From assembly GCA_030248195.1 (NCBI GenBank), contig JASAND010015622.1, positions 1 to 64,000 on the forward strand: DNA of 64,000 bases. The letters are read 5' to 3'. Made by a program: the position numbers and the translations under genes. A model generated the notes under the pieces. It was not told the origin of the DNA. It saw nothing but the letters and a program-made list of their open reading frames with translations, and did not search any database. This DNA is from Trissonchulus latispiculum (taxonomy: Eukaryota; Nematoda; Enoplea; Enoplida; Ironidae). Positions within the stretch are counted from its first letter, which is position 1, and the number at the start of each line of letters is the position of its first letter. This document shows positions 46,201 through 57,755 of the stretch, piece after piece.

Positions 46201-47414
46201 ATCCATGAGGCCAGCGACATTGATCTTTTTCGGTCTCGTCGGTCTGGAAGGGGTGGGCGGGTCCACTTCTGGGCCGCAGGGGAGGGCAAGGTCCACCCGC
46301 TGCTGTAGGACCACTGACAAGAGCTTGTGGTCGGAGCCCACATCCAGAGGGGGCGGGCAGTCGTCCGTCGCACGCAGGCCGCATAGGACTGTCGCACCAA
46401 AGACAGGTCCAGCATCGCTGGGTACCTCCACCTGGGATGAAACCAGGTGGCAAGGTGGGAAAGATTCAGCCGCTGGAATCCGTTGGTTATCTGGAGACCC
46501 TCCAGCTGGCAGAAGAGGATCAGTCGCGTGCCCATGTGATTCCGCTGGTCAGACACTCCATGAGGGCCGAGGACGCCGTCCAGCTCTTCTTCGTAGTCCA
46601 TCCGGCGGCCCAGCCGGCTGTTCAGGTCTCCAACCAACCAGAGGAAGCTTCTGCGCGGCGTCCGTCGCAGGACGTCGGAGAGGGACCGGTAGAACTCGTC
46701 GATTGCAGCCGTCTGAGCTTTGGCAGTAGGGGCGTATGCAACCATGACGTGCCACGGGGGCTCCCGGCCAGCGGACTTGAGAGAGACTGAGAGGGCTCGG
46801 CCGTTTCCGGCAGCAACAGTCTGTGCCCCGGCCGCCTTCCAGGCGGCCGTGGCAGGTGGGCTCAGCAGAATGGCCACTCCAGCGAATACAGCATCCGCCA
46901 CGTTGTCGTAGATCAGAGTCCACCCATCTTCCAAATCCATGGTGCCGGAGCCGGGAAGTCGTGTCTCGCAGAGGCAGACTGCGTAAAAACTCTCCCGAAC
47001 AGAGAGTTCCTTCAGCAGCTGAGTCTTCTCGCCGGTCTCCCGGCGAATGGAGCGTACATTGACGGTGGCCAGCCTGACGTTCTTTGGCTTCCCACGAGTA
47101 GCGCCACCGAACTGCATTAGGTCCTTCGGCGCCACTAAGCGAACCACCGGGGGGAGAGGGGTTGCGCACGGATGACCATTCCGAGCGCGACCGTTGCGCC
47201 GGCACCGGCCAGCCGAGGGCCCATAGGGGCCCCGAGCTGGGCCGACCAGGTGCTGAGTCGACGCCACTGGGATGATGGGCCCGGGGTTCCCTTCCGCATC
47301 CAGACGGGTCCTCCGTGCCCTTAGCCGCCGCCTGCGTTCCCTCCGCAGCGCCCTGTGGAAATCACCAGGTCGGCGTTGCCACCGCCGCCCTGCAGCCGCC
47401 GTTGAGGCTGTCAT
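43258..47414 (-). pseudogene. LINE polyprotein: 2A-like motif, APE endonuclease, RT, six C2H2 fingers; one frameshift
   Basis: The first Met inside the element is at 47414. The order is: Arg-rich leader; DAEGNPGP at residues 39-46 (2A-like); APE endonuclease with LATVNVRS, LCETRL, MVAYAPT, LVGDLNSRLGRR and, after the frame change near 46430, SDHKLL; reverse transcriptase with FRPDRGTVD, FVDLKKAFDSC, GVRQGCCCGPTLWNFYF and catalytic LEYADDTAIL; thumb/connector YLGSIIGVD..LLYGIES; then six C2H2-type fingers, from CPFACPEPNCGEGFDSQLLL and CPCPHCHKSFASEKGMKIHV to LTCPRCGRRDRFVSQARRHQ. The stop is at 43258. Everything but the one frameshift is open. L2/CR1-group LINEs often have one C-terminal finger; six is unusual. 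Clade assignment is by motif recall. Confidence 0.85.
47277..47300 (-). other. 2A-like (ribosome-skipping) motif
   Basis: Codons for D-A-E-G-N-P-G-P, matching the D-x-E-x-N-P-G-P core of 2A peptides except Ala in place of the usual Val/Ile. It sits before the endonuclease domain, after an Arg-rich leader, where 2A sequences have been reported in APE-type LINEs. The upstream residues are basic rather than the typical hydrophobic helix, so activity is uncertain. Confidence 0.45.
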
Positions 47415-47447
47415 CCCAGCATCGCAGGTCCGGGAGGGAATATATGT

Positions 47448-47968
47448 ACTATGTATATGTACGCTCAATGTTTCCCTTTTGCTTACCTACCTGCTGGCTT
47501 CCAGTCATGTATGCGTAGTTAGGTTGGGTTGTGTTGGGTAGTGCATGTGTGTACGTGCGTGTTATATTATCATTGGCTGGGGGATTTCCTAAGCCCCGCC
47601 CACTTGGGGGTCCCCCTACAAACTCCCCATCACATCAGTTGGTTGTTTGTTGTAGTCTTGGGTGGTCGCCGCCATAGACATGGCACTTGTCGAGACAGCC
47701 GAGTTCCCCCACTCGTCTGTAGCTCCCACGTGTGCTCTGTGTTGGTATGCCTTTATGCTCCGTCATTATGGCCTATTATATGCTTTATATATGTGTGCTC
47801 ATTTATATGCCATGCTTTTTCCTTTAATTATGTGTCTTTTCCCGGCCAATGCGCCTATATTAAATATCATATTCATTCGTGGTTCTTTATGGCTCGTCTA
47901 GGGTTAGCCTGGTGCGTTACGTATAACATCAGTTACTGGCGAGGCTCCCCACGAACTGGCTTCTGTTG
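47448..47968. other. Moderately GC-rich flank of the LINE target site
   Basis: No domain in frames at 47529 and 47662. The sequence GGCTGGGGGATTTCCTAAGC..CCCCGCCC and the run-up to the SINE suggest another repeat, but no second copy is in the window. Confidence 0.3.
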
Positions 47969-48300
47969 TGGCCGTGTAGCCGAATGGTTAAGGTGCTCGT
48001 CTTCGGATCGGAAGGTCCGAGGTTCGATTCCCACCTTAGCCGTAATGATGTTGCATTGTTTCCTTGAGCAAGAAACTTAGGTCACTGCTCCGCCGGTTGG
48101 ATGAGGCGTTAAATTGGTGGGCCCGTGTGCCGCCTTGCTGGGGGTAGTGCACGTTAAAGAACCCTTAATCCACTTATCTTCAAGAGTTGGGCGCGGAGTC
48201 CCAGTGGAAGCTACCCCCATGGGATCGACCAGCACGCAAATTAGCCTACCTACCTCCTGCGAAGGAGTGCTAGGTGCTTAGCAGCAGCAGCAGAATTTTA
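47969..48300 (+). mobile_element. tRNA-derived SINE with conserved central domain and AGC tail
   Basis: The tRNA-like head (47969-48043) has an A box GTGTAGCCGAATGGTTAAGG and a B box AGGTTCGATTCC. The central part has GGATGAGGCGTTAAATTGG, GGGCCCGTGTG and GTAGTGCACGTTAAAGAACC, the wording of a widely shared invertebrate SINE domain (I believe the Meta/related SINE group; from memory). It ends in GCTTAGCAGCAGCAGCAGAA, a simple tail. Target duplications are not clear. Confidence 0.7.
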
Positions 48301-50099
48301 GCTAATTTGGTTGTGTTCTCAAAAAGATTTATGAACCACTCGTACTTGTATCTCGCATTAGCATTGCGAGTAGAGTTTTTGTGAAACTGTCCGCTGGTGG
48401 CGGTCCTATCTCTCTATGGGCTCTCAGTGTCAGTAAAACATGGCAGCTAAAAGTTGCATTTTTCAATCGTTGATATAAATTTCAAATGAAAGTTACAGTA
48501 AAAGTTTCTCTAACTTAGGGCCTTTTCAAGAAAGGGTAGAGTAGAGTTAAAATTAACTGCTTTATTTGTTTTATTTCCACTCAAGCTTGATTTTCCCTTT
48601 TTTAACTCTTTCATGAGAAGTATCGAGTTAGTATTAACTCTACTCTACCCTTTCTTGAAAAAGCACTTTTAAGAGTATCAGCTTCCTTCTTGGTGACTGA
48701 CTAAAATGTGACCTGGCACCTTAGAGTTAAATTTATTTACTTATTTGTTTATTTTACTTAGGTATTTGAAAATTTATTTAATGGAAACAATTAACATTTT
48801 GTGCGCAAAAAAGAGGAGCTCAGCCTTCCTCCAAAAATACCTCTACATAAAATGAAGTAACATGTTTTCAACAGAAAAGTATTTTCTGTTTCTTTCTTCC
48901 TTATTTTTCAGGAAGCCTTGGCACTAGTAGGTTTAGTTGGTTGAACCAAAAAGGGTTCCCTCTGTCTGACATAATTGCTTACTCATTTTTTCGGATCATA
49001 AAAACCTGAAAAATATCTGCTCTCTGCATTTTCTGGGAAACCTTAGAAAATGATAAAAAATCTAATAGTCTTAAGAACGGTATGCTATTCATCAACAGGG
49101 CAAAAGTAGCTTGGAGCGAAAACAATTTTAGTTTGGGTGAAGCTTTAAGTTCCAGACCAAATATTTTAGAAAAAGTTTTATCGGTTTACATATTCCGGCT
49201 TATTGGAAAATCAGTATATATTTTGAACAATTTTTCTTCTTTTCTTCCTGTTGTGCCACACCCCAGTTGCTTTAATTTGCTCAGAATCCACGGTCTGCCG
49301 TTAAATAATCGCATAAATCCGAGGCGAGGGTAAGGCTACTGCCGAAGTAGAAGTGGCTGCGCTGCTTTCACATTCAGGCTTCATCAACAAGGGTTTTTCT
49401 TACTTTTATTTCACATCTGTAATAACAGGAGTTCACATAACTACCACTCAACATGAATTCCCACGGTTTTTTATAGTCACGTCAAACGTTCTCCTTTACG
49501 ACGTTCTTCCTGAAACGTTCTGCTATCGGCACTTATCTCAAGCCGTTTTCAACTTCATGCCACATCTCCCCCCACATCGTTAAAGTTTGAAAACTCAGCG
49601 AAATTTAATGAAAGTTAGCCGTGCATAGAGTCAAACTTCCAATTTGGCTCGCCATACGACGGCGGTTGATTCATCAGCTACAGTCAATTGGAGAAAAACA
49701 GTCAACTGTTCCAGCTTTAGTTGATTATAGTCGTCTTCAATCACACAAAATAACATTGACTGAAATTTTGCTTTTTTTGGTTAACATTGTGTCATCTTTT
49801 ATGATTAATATTGTCATCATTCTGTACTGTTGAAGCATCGTTCCTACGACAAAGTTTGTCAGAAATAAACATCATGAATTAGTAATAACAAGAGTAATGA
49901 TAAAATGATGTTCACCTAAGTTTTAGCTTGTATTTCAGATAAACTTTTTCAGTTTCTACTGCTTGGGGGTACTTTCACTTCCTAACTCTATTCTAACCGG
50001 TCCCTTTGACCTGACTGGGAAGATTGTTTCCGTTCCTGATCTAATCTTATTGAAAATTCAAGGAATATAGGAAATGAATCTATGGCTTTATGTGATAAC
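48301..50099. other. Non-coding stretch with one MITE
   Basis: Apart from the MITE at 48518-48665, no coding signal. The frames at 49082-49333, 49353-49583 and 49621-49833 have no recognisable domain or splice support. Confidence 0.35.
48518..48665. mobile_element. 148 bp MITE with long inverted repeats
   Basis: GGCCTTTTCAAGAAAGGGTA followed by GAGTAGAGTTAAAATTAACT is mirrored by AGTATTAACTCTACTCTACC followed by CTTTCTTGAAAAAGCAC. Only about 45 bp separates the arms. The target duplication could not be read. The termini recur at 32875 and 42545. Confidence 0.75.
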
Positions 50100-50106
50100 T
50101 GATGCG

Positions 50107-51172
50107 CAGAGTTGGACATGGACACATTTTTTCCGACCGCGACCGCCCCGCGACCGCATACGTCGTGACCGCGACCGCCCGATGGGTGCAGGCTGCAGGC
50201 TAATTTTGTGACCGCAAAAGTTTGAAACCTTCAATTCTATGCAAATATCTACTTTTCTCTTATTTTTAAGGTATTCACTATGTTTTATAGCTATACATCA
50301 CCGCAGTCGGTATGCAGATATACCGTTGATGGCTAGTGCAGCTTCCAACAGCGCAATTAAAAATTACACAATTTGGTTTCGTTACTGCATTAGGATTGTT
50401 CGATAGTGATATTCTGTGTGCAGGGTGCCTTTTCTTCCACTTTAGGGTTGAGATAACCGGCAGGGGCAGCGGCAGCATACTAAATTAAACACTGCTTAAA
50501 GCGTTGGTTTCCCGCCTTTCGAGTATTTTTAACTTTTAATACTCATCAGTATTGATTGAAACTTTCAGAAATTGTTGATTGAGTTGAATTGAACAGAATC
50601 GATTGAAAGCTAGCGCAAAAACCTTCCATTTGGCATCTAATCTATAATGCATGCATATTGAAATTCTTACTTTTTTATTAACACGAAGAAGTGCTGATTC
50701 TCGTCCCAGTCAGCTGTCACTTGAAGAAAAAGGTGCAAATTTCAGAAAAGATTCGATAGTGGTCGCGGAGGGCACAAACTTGAAAATAAAAATTCTTTCA
50801 TGGAAACGAACAGAAACCGGCATAAAGTCAATAAATTTACAAAATTGAAATTAGACAAAAAGATGTTAAACAAATTAAAAAACCGAAACTACACAGTAAG
50901 GACTGACAGTCCTGTCCAACCACTCAAAACATTCTACTAAAATAATAAAATAAACAGCAAATGGGAAGCTGATAATTCGTCTAACGAGGGGACTACATGT
51001 AAAATAAAGGAAAAATTTGAAAAAATTGGAAATTTTTACTACAAATTGGCCTAAATAACCACGATTTGATAGAAATTTGCGGTCATTGCGGTCATGAAAA
51101 TTTGACCATGACCGCGACCGCCCGCGGGTACCCGCGGATACCCGCCGGTACCCGCGACCGCGTCCAACTCTG
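50107..51172. mobile_element. hAT-like non-autonomous element with GACCGC arrays
   Basis: Ends CAGAGTTGGAC and GTCCAACTCTG form a terminal inverted repeat of hAT type. The flanks TGATGCGC (50100-50107, overlapping the first C) and CGATGCGC (51173-51180) form an 8-bp duplication with one mismatch, if one C of a CC pair was lost. Subterminal regions are arrays of GACCGC/GCGGTC and CCCGCGGGTACC. The frame on the minus strand (50875-51288) spans the end and is not a transposase. Interior AT-rich, non-coding. Confidence 0.75.
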
Positions 51173-51524
51173 CGATGCGCGCTGTTCAGGATATTACGTA
51201 CTTGCGCAAACAATGGAAACCTGCGCAGTTCAATCCTGGACAGAAAGCTACATTCTTTTGTATTTTTGTTAAACTGTCCACATTTCAAGTTTAATCCAAA
51301 TAATTTTAAGGCAGCTAAAGTTTACAGGACATGAAAACTCTCTTGTAACACGGCTCAGGCTCAGTGAATTAGAGCCATTCGATATTAGTTTGCAAGCAGT
51401 TCTAGTGCTCACTGCAATTGTATTGAACAGTACTCAGCACACAGAACCCGATAATTTTGTGCGCAGTCAAGCTTTCTGCGCTAGCCGGGTCTTGTAAGGG
51501 TTCCCCCCTCATTCCCAGAACTGG

Positions 51525-51830
51525 GAAAACTTGACCAAATGAGCTGAAATTTGGTACGGGTATGTTTTCGGCCACACTGAGCTCACATATCTCAAAATGT
51601 CTTGATATGGCGAAATTTGTTTTTTTCGATTCGAAAACACTTTGTTTCCAATTTTGCTATAAAGTTGTGTGTAGTGGATTTCAGGAACGGAATATGAATA
51701 TGAAAACGTAAGCTTATGCTCAAGTGTAAACTTAGTTAAAAAAGTTGAACCGAAAAGCATTGATTTCATACCAGTGTTCTGCAACAAAATCCCCGGTATA
51801 CAATTTGGTCAAGTTATGCGGAATATCCCC
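51525..51830. repeat. Dispersed repeat 'GAAATTTGGTACGGGTATGT', copy 1
   Basis: GAAATTTGGTACGGGTATGT, then TTTCGGCCACACTGAG and TATCTC/CGCAAAA..GAAATTTGTTTTT, recurs at 63215-63300 in the same order. The family is unknown. Confidence 0.55.
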
Positions 51831-52249
51831 AGGGTAAAATTCCGTAAAACTTGACCAAAAGACTTTTTCCTTATATAGTTTTGCACAGCTAAATATTCAA
51901 ATCAAGTTGAACAGTAAAAATTGAGAAAAAAGTAGAAGATAAAAAAGTGGCAGTCTTTCCAGGGAAACGTTTGTTGGATTTTTGAGCCCTATTACAAGCC
52001 AGTTGTAGCACTTCTTACTAGTTCAGAGAATTTTGTGAACTTTCCCTTGCAGTCGAACTTCGAAGACCTCGTAAGAACTTCCTTCACTCGGAGCTTCGCC
52101 GGCTAGTGTGTCTTTGCTTACAAATCTTTGAGAGCGCTTCTGGCAGTGCTACAAAATACACGACTAGTGTTGTTACTGTTGTTGTAGTATTATTGTCGGT
52201 GGATTTCCACAAGACATGTGTCGGAGGCGCAATTTGGGAGGATTGTGAA

Positions 52250-52345
52250 CCGACGACTAAAGGCGGCCGAAAAACCTGATGTTTTCGGTTTTTTGCCCAA
52301 AAAGAAACCGGACAAATCCGGTTTCTGGGGGGGGGGGAGACGTGC
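52250..52345. repeat. CCGG/G-run repeat fragment
   Basis: TTTTCGGTTTTTTGCCCAAA..ACCGGACAAATCCGGTTTCT followed by a G-run resembles 30893-30950. It may be one end of a dispersed element. Confidence 0.4.
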
Positions 52346-53328
52346 GACGGAGATTTCTAATTGGCTCAAAATGCTGGTTGCCATTATTTTCATCGCAGTG
52401 CGCAATCTTCATTCTCTGCACGAAGCTGGTTTCTATCATTGTAACGCGCTGAAAAAACGGCATTTTTTCGCTTCCGCTGATACTCAGTTGTATACCACAG
52501 TTTGTTTCACGTCTATACGTATTTTGTTTATTCAACCGGATTGGTTGCACATTGAGCTCATTTTACCGGATGTGTTTTATTAATTAAGAAAAATTTAATA
52601 ATTTATTTATTTATTTATTAATATCTATATTATTTATTTATTTATATTGTTTATATTTATTATTTATGTTCATATTAATGTGGTTAGCATGGTCACAGGG
52701 TTTTATGTATTTGTTTGGAGGAAGAGTGACTGCGTCTAAAATTATAGGTGTGAATTTGAGGTAGGGGAGGCAAAGGCAGCCAATTTTAATTTTAATTTTG
52801 ATACAAAAATCTCCTACCCCACGCAAATCCAGGAGTAAACATTCCTTTCAGGGCTCACAAGCCATTCTTGATTTCCGGTAGCTAGAGAGTTCTTTTAATG
52901 GGAAATTTTAGGAGTCACTATTTGCTATCTGGCCCTCATTTTTTCTTCTTGTTCTCATTTCTCTGCTTCCGGGAGAATTTCGGCCGGATTAATCTTGAAA
53001 TGAGGTTGAAAATCCATATGCTTTTTAGATTTGTTTCTTGATTAAAATATGTTGAAAAATCTTCAGCTGACGCATATTAGACGTCAAAAGATTAAGATTT
53101 TGCTCAGTACGTATTAAAAGATAATCATTTGGTCTGGAGCTTTGTTTTTATAAAGAGCCACGAAGAAAATGTTGCAGGTCCTTCCAAACATTTTGAAATA
53201 ATATTGCCGCAATGACCGCTTGGGTATTTTGAGATTCACAAATCCCTGGATTTAGGTACAAACATTTAGGTACATTTGGATCAATTCAAATACATGGTTT
53301 CGTTAAAGGCTTTTGTGCAAATGACTAC
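52346..53328. other. AT-rich non-coding stretch
   Basis: A TTATTTATTTATT array lies at 52595-52665. No gene recognised. Confidence 0.35.
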
Positions 53329-53335
53329 GTAGCGG

Positions 53336-54070
53336 CAAGAGTGCATAATTGCACTATTATTAAGAAGAAGAGTAAGCCACTAGAGGGCTTCTCTTCACTG
53401 CATTGCGTAACGGTGCTCCGACCACAGTACGCGAATGTTCCCCCGTTTGGGGGGGGGGTCGACCAAATCGACATCGCATACCCCCCTCCGTTTGGTGGGG
53501 GGGGGGGGGTAGCCAAAAAGAGGTCCCCGTTTGGTGGGGGGGGTAGCCAACAGCCAATCAGATTGCAGAAACCCCTCCTCCGTTTGGTGGGGGGGGGTAG
53601 AGCAGAGGATTACGGTAGTTTTTGTTCTATTAGAAAATGGGTCCCCGTTTGGGGGGGGGGTCACTCAAGCAGGCTAAGTTTTGCTCATTCTGATTGGCTG
53701 TTGGCGACCCCCCCCAAACGGGGACCACTTTTTGTGACCCCCCCCCCAAACGGGGACCCCTTTTGCATACCCCCCCACCAAACGGGGACCTCTTGTGTCG
53801 ATCCCCCCCCCCAAAGGGGGACCCTTTTTCAAAAGTCAGCATCAGCCTGCCTACCCCCCCCCCCACCAAACGGGGAGGGGGTTTCTGCAATCTGATTGGC
53901 TGTTGCCTACCCCCCACCAAACGGGGAGGGGGTATGATTTGGCGACCCCCCCCCCAAACGGGGGAACATTCGCGTATTGTGGTCGGAGCACCGTTACGCA
54001 ATGCCAAGAAGAGGAGCCCTCTAGTGGCTTACTCTTCTTCTAATATATAGAAGAAAATCATGGACTCTTG
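53336..54070. mobile_element. G-tract foldback element, CAAGAG/7-bp TSD group
   Basis: Starts CAAGAGTGCATAATTGCACT, ends ATGGACTCTTG, and GTAGCGG stands outside both ends (53329-53335 and 54071-54077). The arms are complementary over more than 300 bp, through CCACTAGAGGGCTTCTCTTC, GCGTAACGGTGCTCCGACCA, CAGCCAATCAGATTGCAGAA and several CCCCGTTTGG-G-run units with their complements. Each arm holds many G- or C-runs of 7-11, so strong hairpin and G-quadruplex potential exists. All open frames here are readings of these runs. Confidence 0.92.
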
Positions 54071-54077
54071 GTAGCGG

Positions 54078-54955
54078 CTTCTATTGGGCACATACTGTTA
54101 GGGCATAACCCAAACCAAGTTCAAATTTGATGAAACTTTCTAATACATATAATAGATTGAAACAAAACCATATAGTCTATGCTCCTCAAATATTCGAATA
54201 TTTGATTCCAAGAGTATAAGATCACCAACTACGTCCATTCCCAGTCTGTTGCAAGTTTGAAATGTTCAAAATTTGCGGTGAAATAAAGAAGTGAGCAGTG
54301 TCTTTGAAGAAGAGAAGCTTTGCGGGAACTGCTAGACGACTCTTACTTCTGTAAAGGTTCCTTGTTCTTATTGTTTGCTACTATTAGGTCCATTTAAGCC
54401 TATTTTCATCTGAGCACGCGTGTCATTGCAGTGTGGGAATTGATTTGGGCCTGGTCTTTAAACTCGAAATTATTCATTCATTAAAAATAAATGGGTTTTT
54501 GACACTATTTTCTAGTGGCACTTTATGACAAAAAGCTTGCGAAGTCTTCGCCCCCCTCCCATCAAATAAAGAAAATACTTTTTAGAAAAATACGGCATTT
54601 GAAGAACAAACTGAGGCCACTGTAAAACCCAACTATAAATTGTAAATGAATTTTTACAAAATCAGCTTTTGTAGGTAAATACCTGCAGTATTTTTTGCGT
54701 AATTTTCACGCAGTAATTGCACAGCTTGATGGCTGGCCTTATATACATGTTCCTGCTTTCTGCCAAGAATTTACGGCTTTATCAAATCCAACTGTAAATC
54801 ATACATTCACCTTTCGGCATTGAAATTTAATAAATCACTGTAATTTACTCATGCATAACCTAAGGGGATCTCACTCGAATAATGTCAGACCTCATATCCT
54901 GATCCCTAGCTTTATCTGGATCACAACAACCATCCGACATATAATTTTCTGTGAC
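54078..54955. other. Non-coding stretch
   Basis: No domain, repeat copy or RNA gene recognised. Confidence 0.3.
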
Positions 54956-55135
54956 CAAGAGTACATCATAACTAAGAGTGTGACAGGCTGGGGACATGAT
55001 CTCCACAGTAACTGCTGACCCTCCCGCTAATTGGACCCGAGTGATCCCCAACAAATCAGTACCTGGTCTAAACGAGGGTACGCTCACTCGCTTGCTAGCT
55101 TGTGTGTTAAAGCTCAAGCGGCCGAGCAAACAGCT
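54956..55135. repeat. Truncated foldback element, CAAGAG group
   Basis: CAAGAGTACATCATAACTAA at the left, then CTCCCGCTAATTGGACCC, CAAATCAGTACCTGGTCTAA and GGGTACGCTCACTCGCT match the left part of the element at 6997. The right arm is missing, so this is a 5' remnant of about 180 bp. Confidence 0.7.
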
Positions 55136-57755
55136 AAAACCGGCTTTCTTAGCACTAATCGTGCAAGACAAGCAACGACTATTGTTTGTTACTGTCGGGC
55201 ACCCCGGGCTAATATATACCTATTTTCTGGTTTACTATTTTGGCTTTCTCTGATACATTGTTTTTCGATCTCCAGTTTTTGGAACCTTTTTGTCTCACAC
55301 TACCTGCGCACTTTGTGATACCTGTTTATTGTTTAATATCGCTGGCTTGTTTTGCTAGCACAGTGACCTTCCGATAAAAAAGCTAAAAAACGATTCCGTG
55401 TTCTGTTTTTCTGAACCGGCTTTAGCCTAAATAAATAATTTCGCCAGTTTAAGCTTTGCTTATAAGCCAAGTGTTTGTTTTGGCTTTCAGCCGGATCTGT
55501 TTCAAACAAGCTGTTACACACTTTAATGTTTATATCCAACCTTCTTTTTTCTTATGTTATATCTTAAGCATACACTTGGAAGCGGCAGGAACAATAGCTT
55601 TGATAATGGGGCAATCCTGCACACGGTCTCAGTTATCTGTGTGTTTTAGCTTCTTTACACGTCTTGCTGTGGTCTTTTTATGATAAATTTAGCGCAGATT
55701 TCAAACATTACCCTGCGCGGACAAGCTTGACATTGATTTGCCGTACTGTATTTCTTGAAACGATTCGAGCAGAGTTAACTTTCTGCATGAGGTACCGGTA
55801 TAGTTTGCTTGTACTTAAAAGTTGTTTCAATGATAACAGCATCTGTGATCAAACGATTGCTTGTTAGTACCTTTCAGTTAGGTCGAGTTGAACAAGTTAC
55901 TAGAGTTAAACTCAATCCTTCGTGTTTTGACCTACTTTTAAGAGCCCAAGGCCCTAGGATTTTAGTACCACTCTGAGGTTTCTAAGCACTTCCTGTTTGT
56001 GCGAAATAATGTTTGTTAGGAGGGAATTCTGTGGGGCTTAATATGGGTTTAAGGAAGACTTATGAAGATTTCTGAGAGCTCAGATTTCAAAGGGGCACTT
56101 TCGTGATAATGGAAAAATGCTCTTAACTGACACTTCTTATGAAATCCTAGGTCTCGGGTCTAGGATCAGGATCTAGGATAAGTACAATTAGGCAGGAGTC
56201 GATGCTTTGCTTCAGGAGGACTTAACACAATGTGTTAACTTAACACGCGAAAAAAGTTATATTTCATAACTAATCTAACTTTTTCGAAGTCACTGCTTCG
56301 GGTAAAAGCCATTGCGCACTAAACTCTAAATGAACAAAATTTCCGTCTCATGCAAGCTGCCTTAGCTTCTTTTTAGCCGATTGAATGCTAGGGGGCATAT
56401 CTGGGATTACTAATTTAAAACAATATTTTGCTTTGTAGTTGACATAAAGGAAAATCATTAGTTTCCAGCTCAATAGGTAATTAATAATTAATCGCGAGTG
56501 GTGTTATCCGTTCCCCTTCGTATATATACCGCTGAATCGAAGATTTGGGGCTGGAGTCGCTGTAGGTCAGGAATATGCAAATTAGTTGAGACGGCAGTAT
56601 CGTCACTGGAATGGATAATCTGTAGTTGGTTAGCATTAAACACTTCCAATTTCGAGCTTCCAATTCCAAGCTAATGTCGTTATTCTAACATAAATTGGAC
56701 ATCGGGTCCAAGCTAAGTTGAAACTATGTCTGACTTGAAAGGTGAGCCAAGACAAATTTGATGTTCATTCACATAAGGAGTTACACATCCTTAATTCTAA
56801 CAGTGGTTAATATTAGTATTTTAAGAATAATAGACTCATAAATAAAGTCATTCATTCATAAATAAAGTAATTCATAAAAGTCATTGTCTATCATATTCTA
56901 TGGCGGAATATTGCCCCTTTTAGGGCCAACTTGTACTGTATTTGTGCTATACACAAGATGTGCAGATAAGAGATAATTTTTGGAGCAGCTGTAGACTCAG
57001 TTTTAAACGTTCATGCACTCAAGTTGCGGCAGTGATAATAAAAATGCGCAATCCATGATGGGGATCGTACCTCCGTGTAATAGACTCATAAATATAGTCA
57101 TTCATAACTAAATAACTAAAGTCATTCATTCATAAATAAAGTCATTCCTAAAAGTCATTTCTATCATCTTCTATGGCGCAATATTAGTACATTGAGAATC
57201 AGCACGTGGCCACCGAGTTTTACGGTATTGCAAATCTTAGTTAACACTTTCGTTGACAAATATTGATAAATTGTCTCTGATAAGTAGGTAGTCTTTTAAA
57301 AATGTTTTCTGGGAAATGCTTTAATTATACACTGGCAAAACCTTTGTTTTGGTTGCTGGCAGTTATGCGCTTGTGCGCTTGTTAAATTGGAGTAGCTGGT
57401 TTTTGGCATGCTGTTAGTTAAATATTTATGGCTCTTGCACACCTGCTTAAATTATGTTTAATTTATTATTCTCCCATCTGTCTGGCTTACTGTTTGTTTA
57501 CTATTTTTTCAATTCTTTGTCTAAAGCTTTAAGCTATTTATGAATTTATTACTTTTTCTGTTCTTTGTCAGAAGCCTTAAGGAACGTCGTCCAAATTAGA
57601 AACGGAACCCTGTTTAAAACCCCGGGGGAAAATTTCTTAAAATTCCCCGTTGAATTCAAGCTTTAACCGGGTTTTCGAGTTTTTGTTATTTTCAAAAAAA
57701 CTGCACTTTTGCAGCTGCCTTAACATAAAGCTATTTGGGAATGTATGTCTTGTAT
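55136..57755. other. Non-coding stretch with a spaced direct repeat
   Basis: Only notable structure is the direct repeat listed at 56829-57185. Frames at 55333-55867 have no recognisable domain. Confidence 0.35.
56829..57185. repeat. Two direct copies of about 100 bp, 150 bp apart
   Basis: AATAGACTCATAAATAAAGT..AAAAGTCATTGTCTATCATA..TTCTATGGCGGAATATT (56829-56920) recurs as AATAGACTCATAAATATAGT..AAAAGTCATTTCTATCATCT..TTCTATGGCGCAATATT (57082-57184). The sequence between includes a B-box-like GGTACGATCCCC on the minus strand (near 57060). It could be a short element with terminal direct repeats or a local duplication. Confidence 0.6.

Larger units (their letters stand above)
43077..47434 (-). 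mobile_element. Nearly full-length APE-type LINE (CR1/L2 group), GC-rich
   Basis: The 13-bp sequence AGGGAATATATGT directly borders both sides (43064-43076 and 47435-47447), a perfect target duplication that fixes the ends. The element is 4358 bp and much richer in G+C than its surroundings. Read on the minus strand, it starts CCCGGACCTGCGATGCTGGG, has a very short 5' leader, one long coding region with a single frameshift, a 3' UTR of about 180 bp and a non-polyA end GGCGCAATAACA. The target duplication and the long open frame indicate recent insertion. Confidence 0.9.

Noticed and set aside
43079..47541. Many + strand open frames of 60-231 codons across the LINE
   Set aside because: They are antisense shadows of the GC-rich minus-strand LINE coding region.
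53341..54050. Glycine/proline-rich proteins on both strands
   Set aside because: They come from G and C homopolymer runs in a foldback element.
53336..54070. CRISPR array from regularly recurring CCCCGTTTGG units
   Set aside because: Units are irregular, inverted between arms and in a eukaryotic foldback element.
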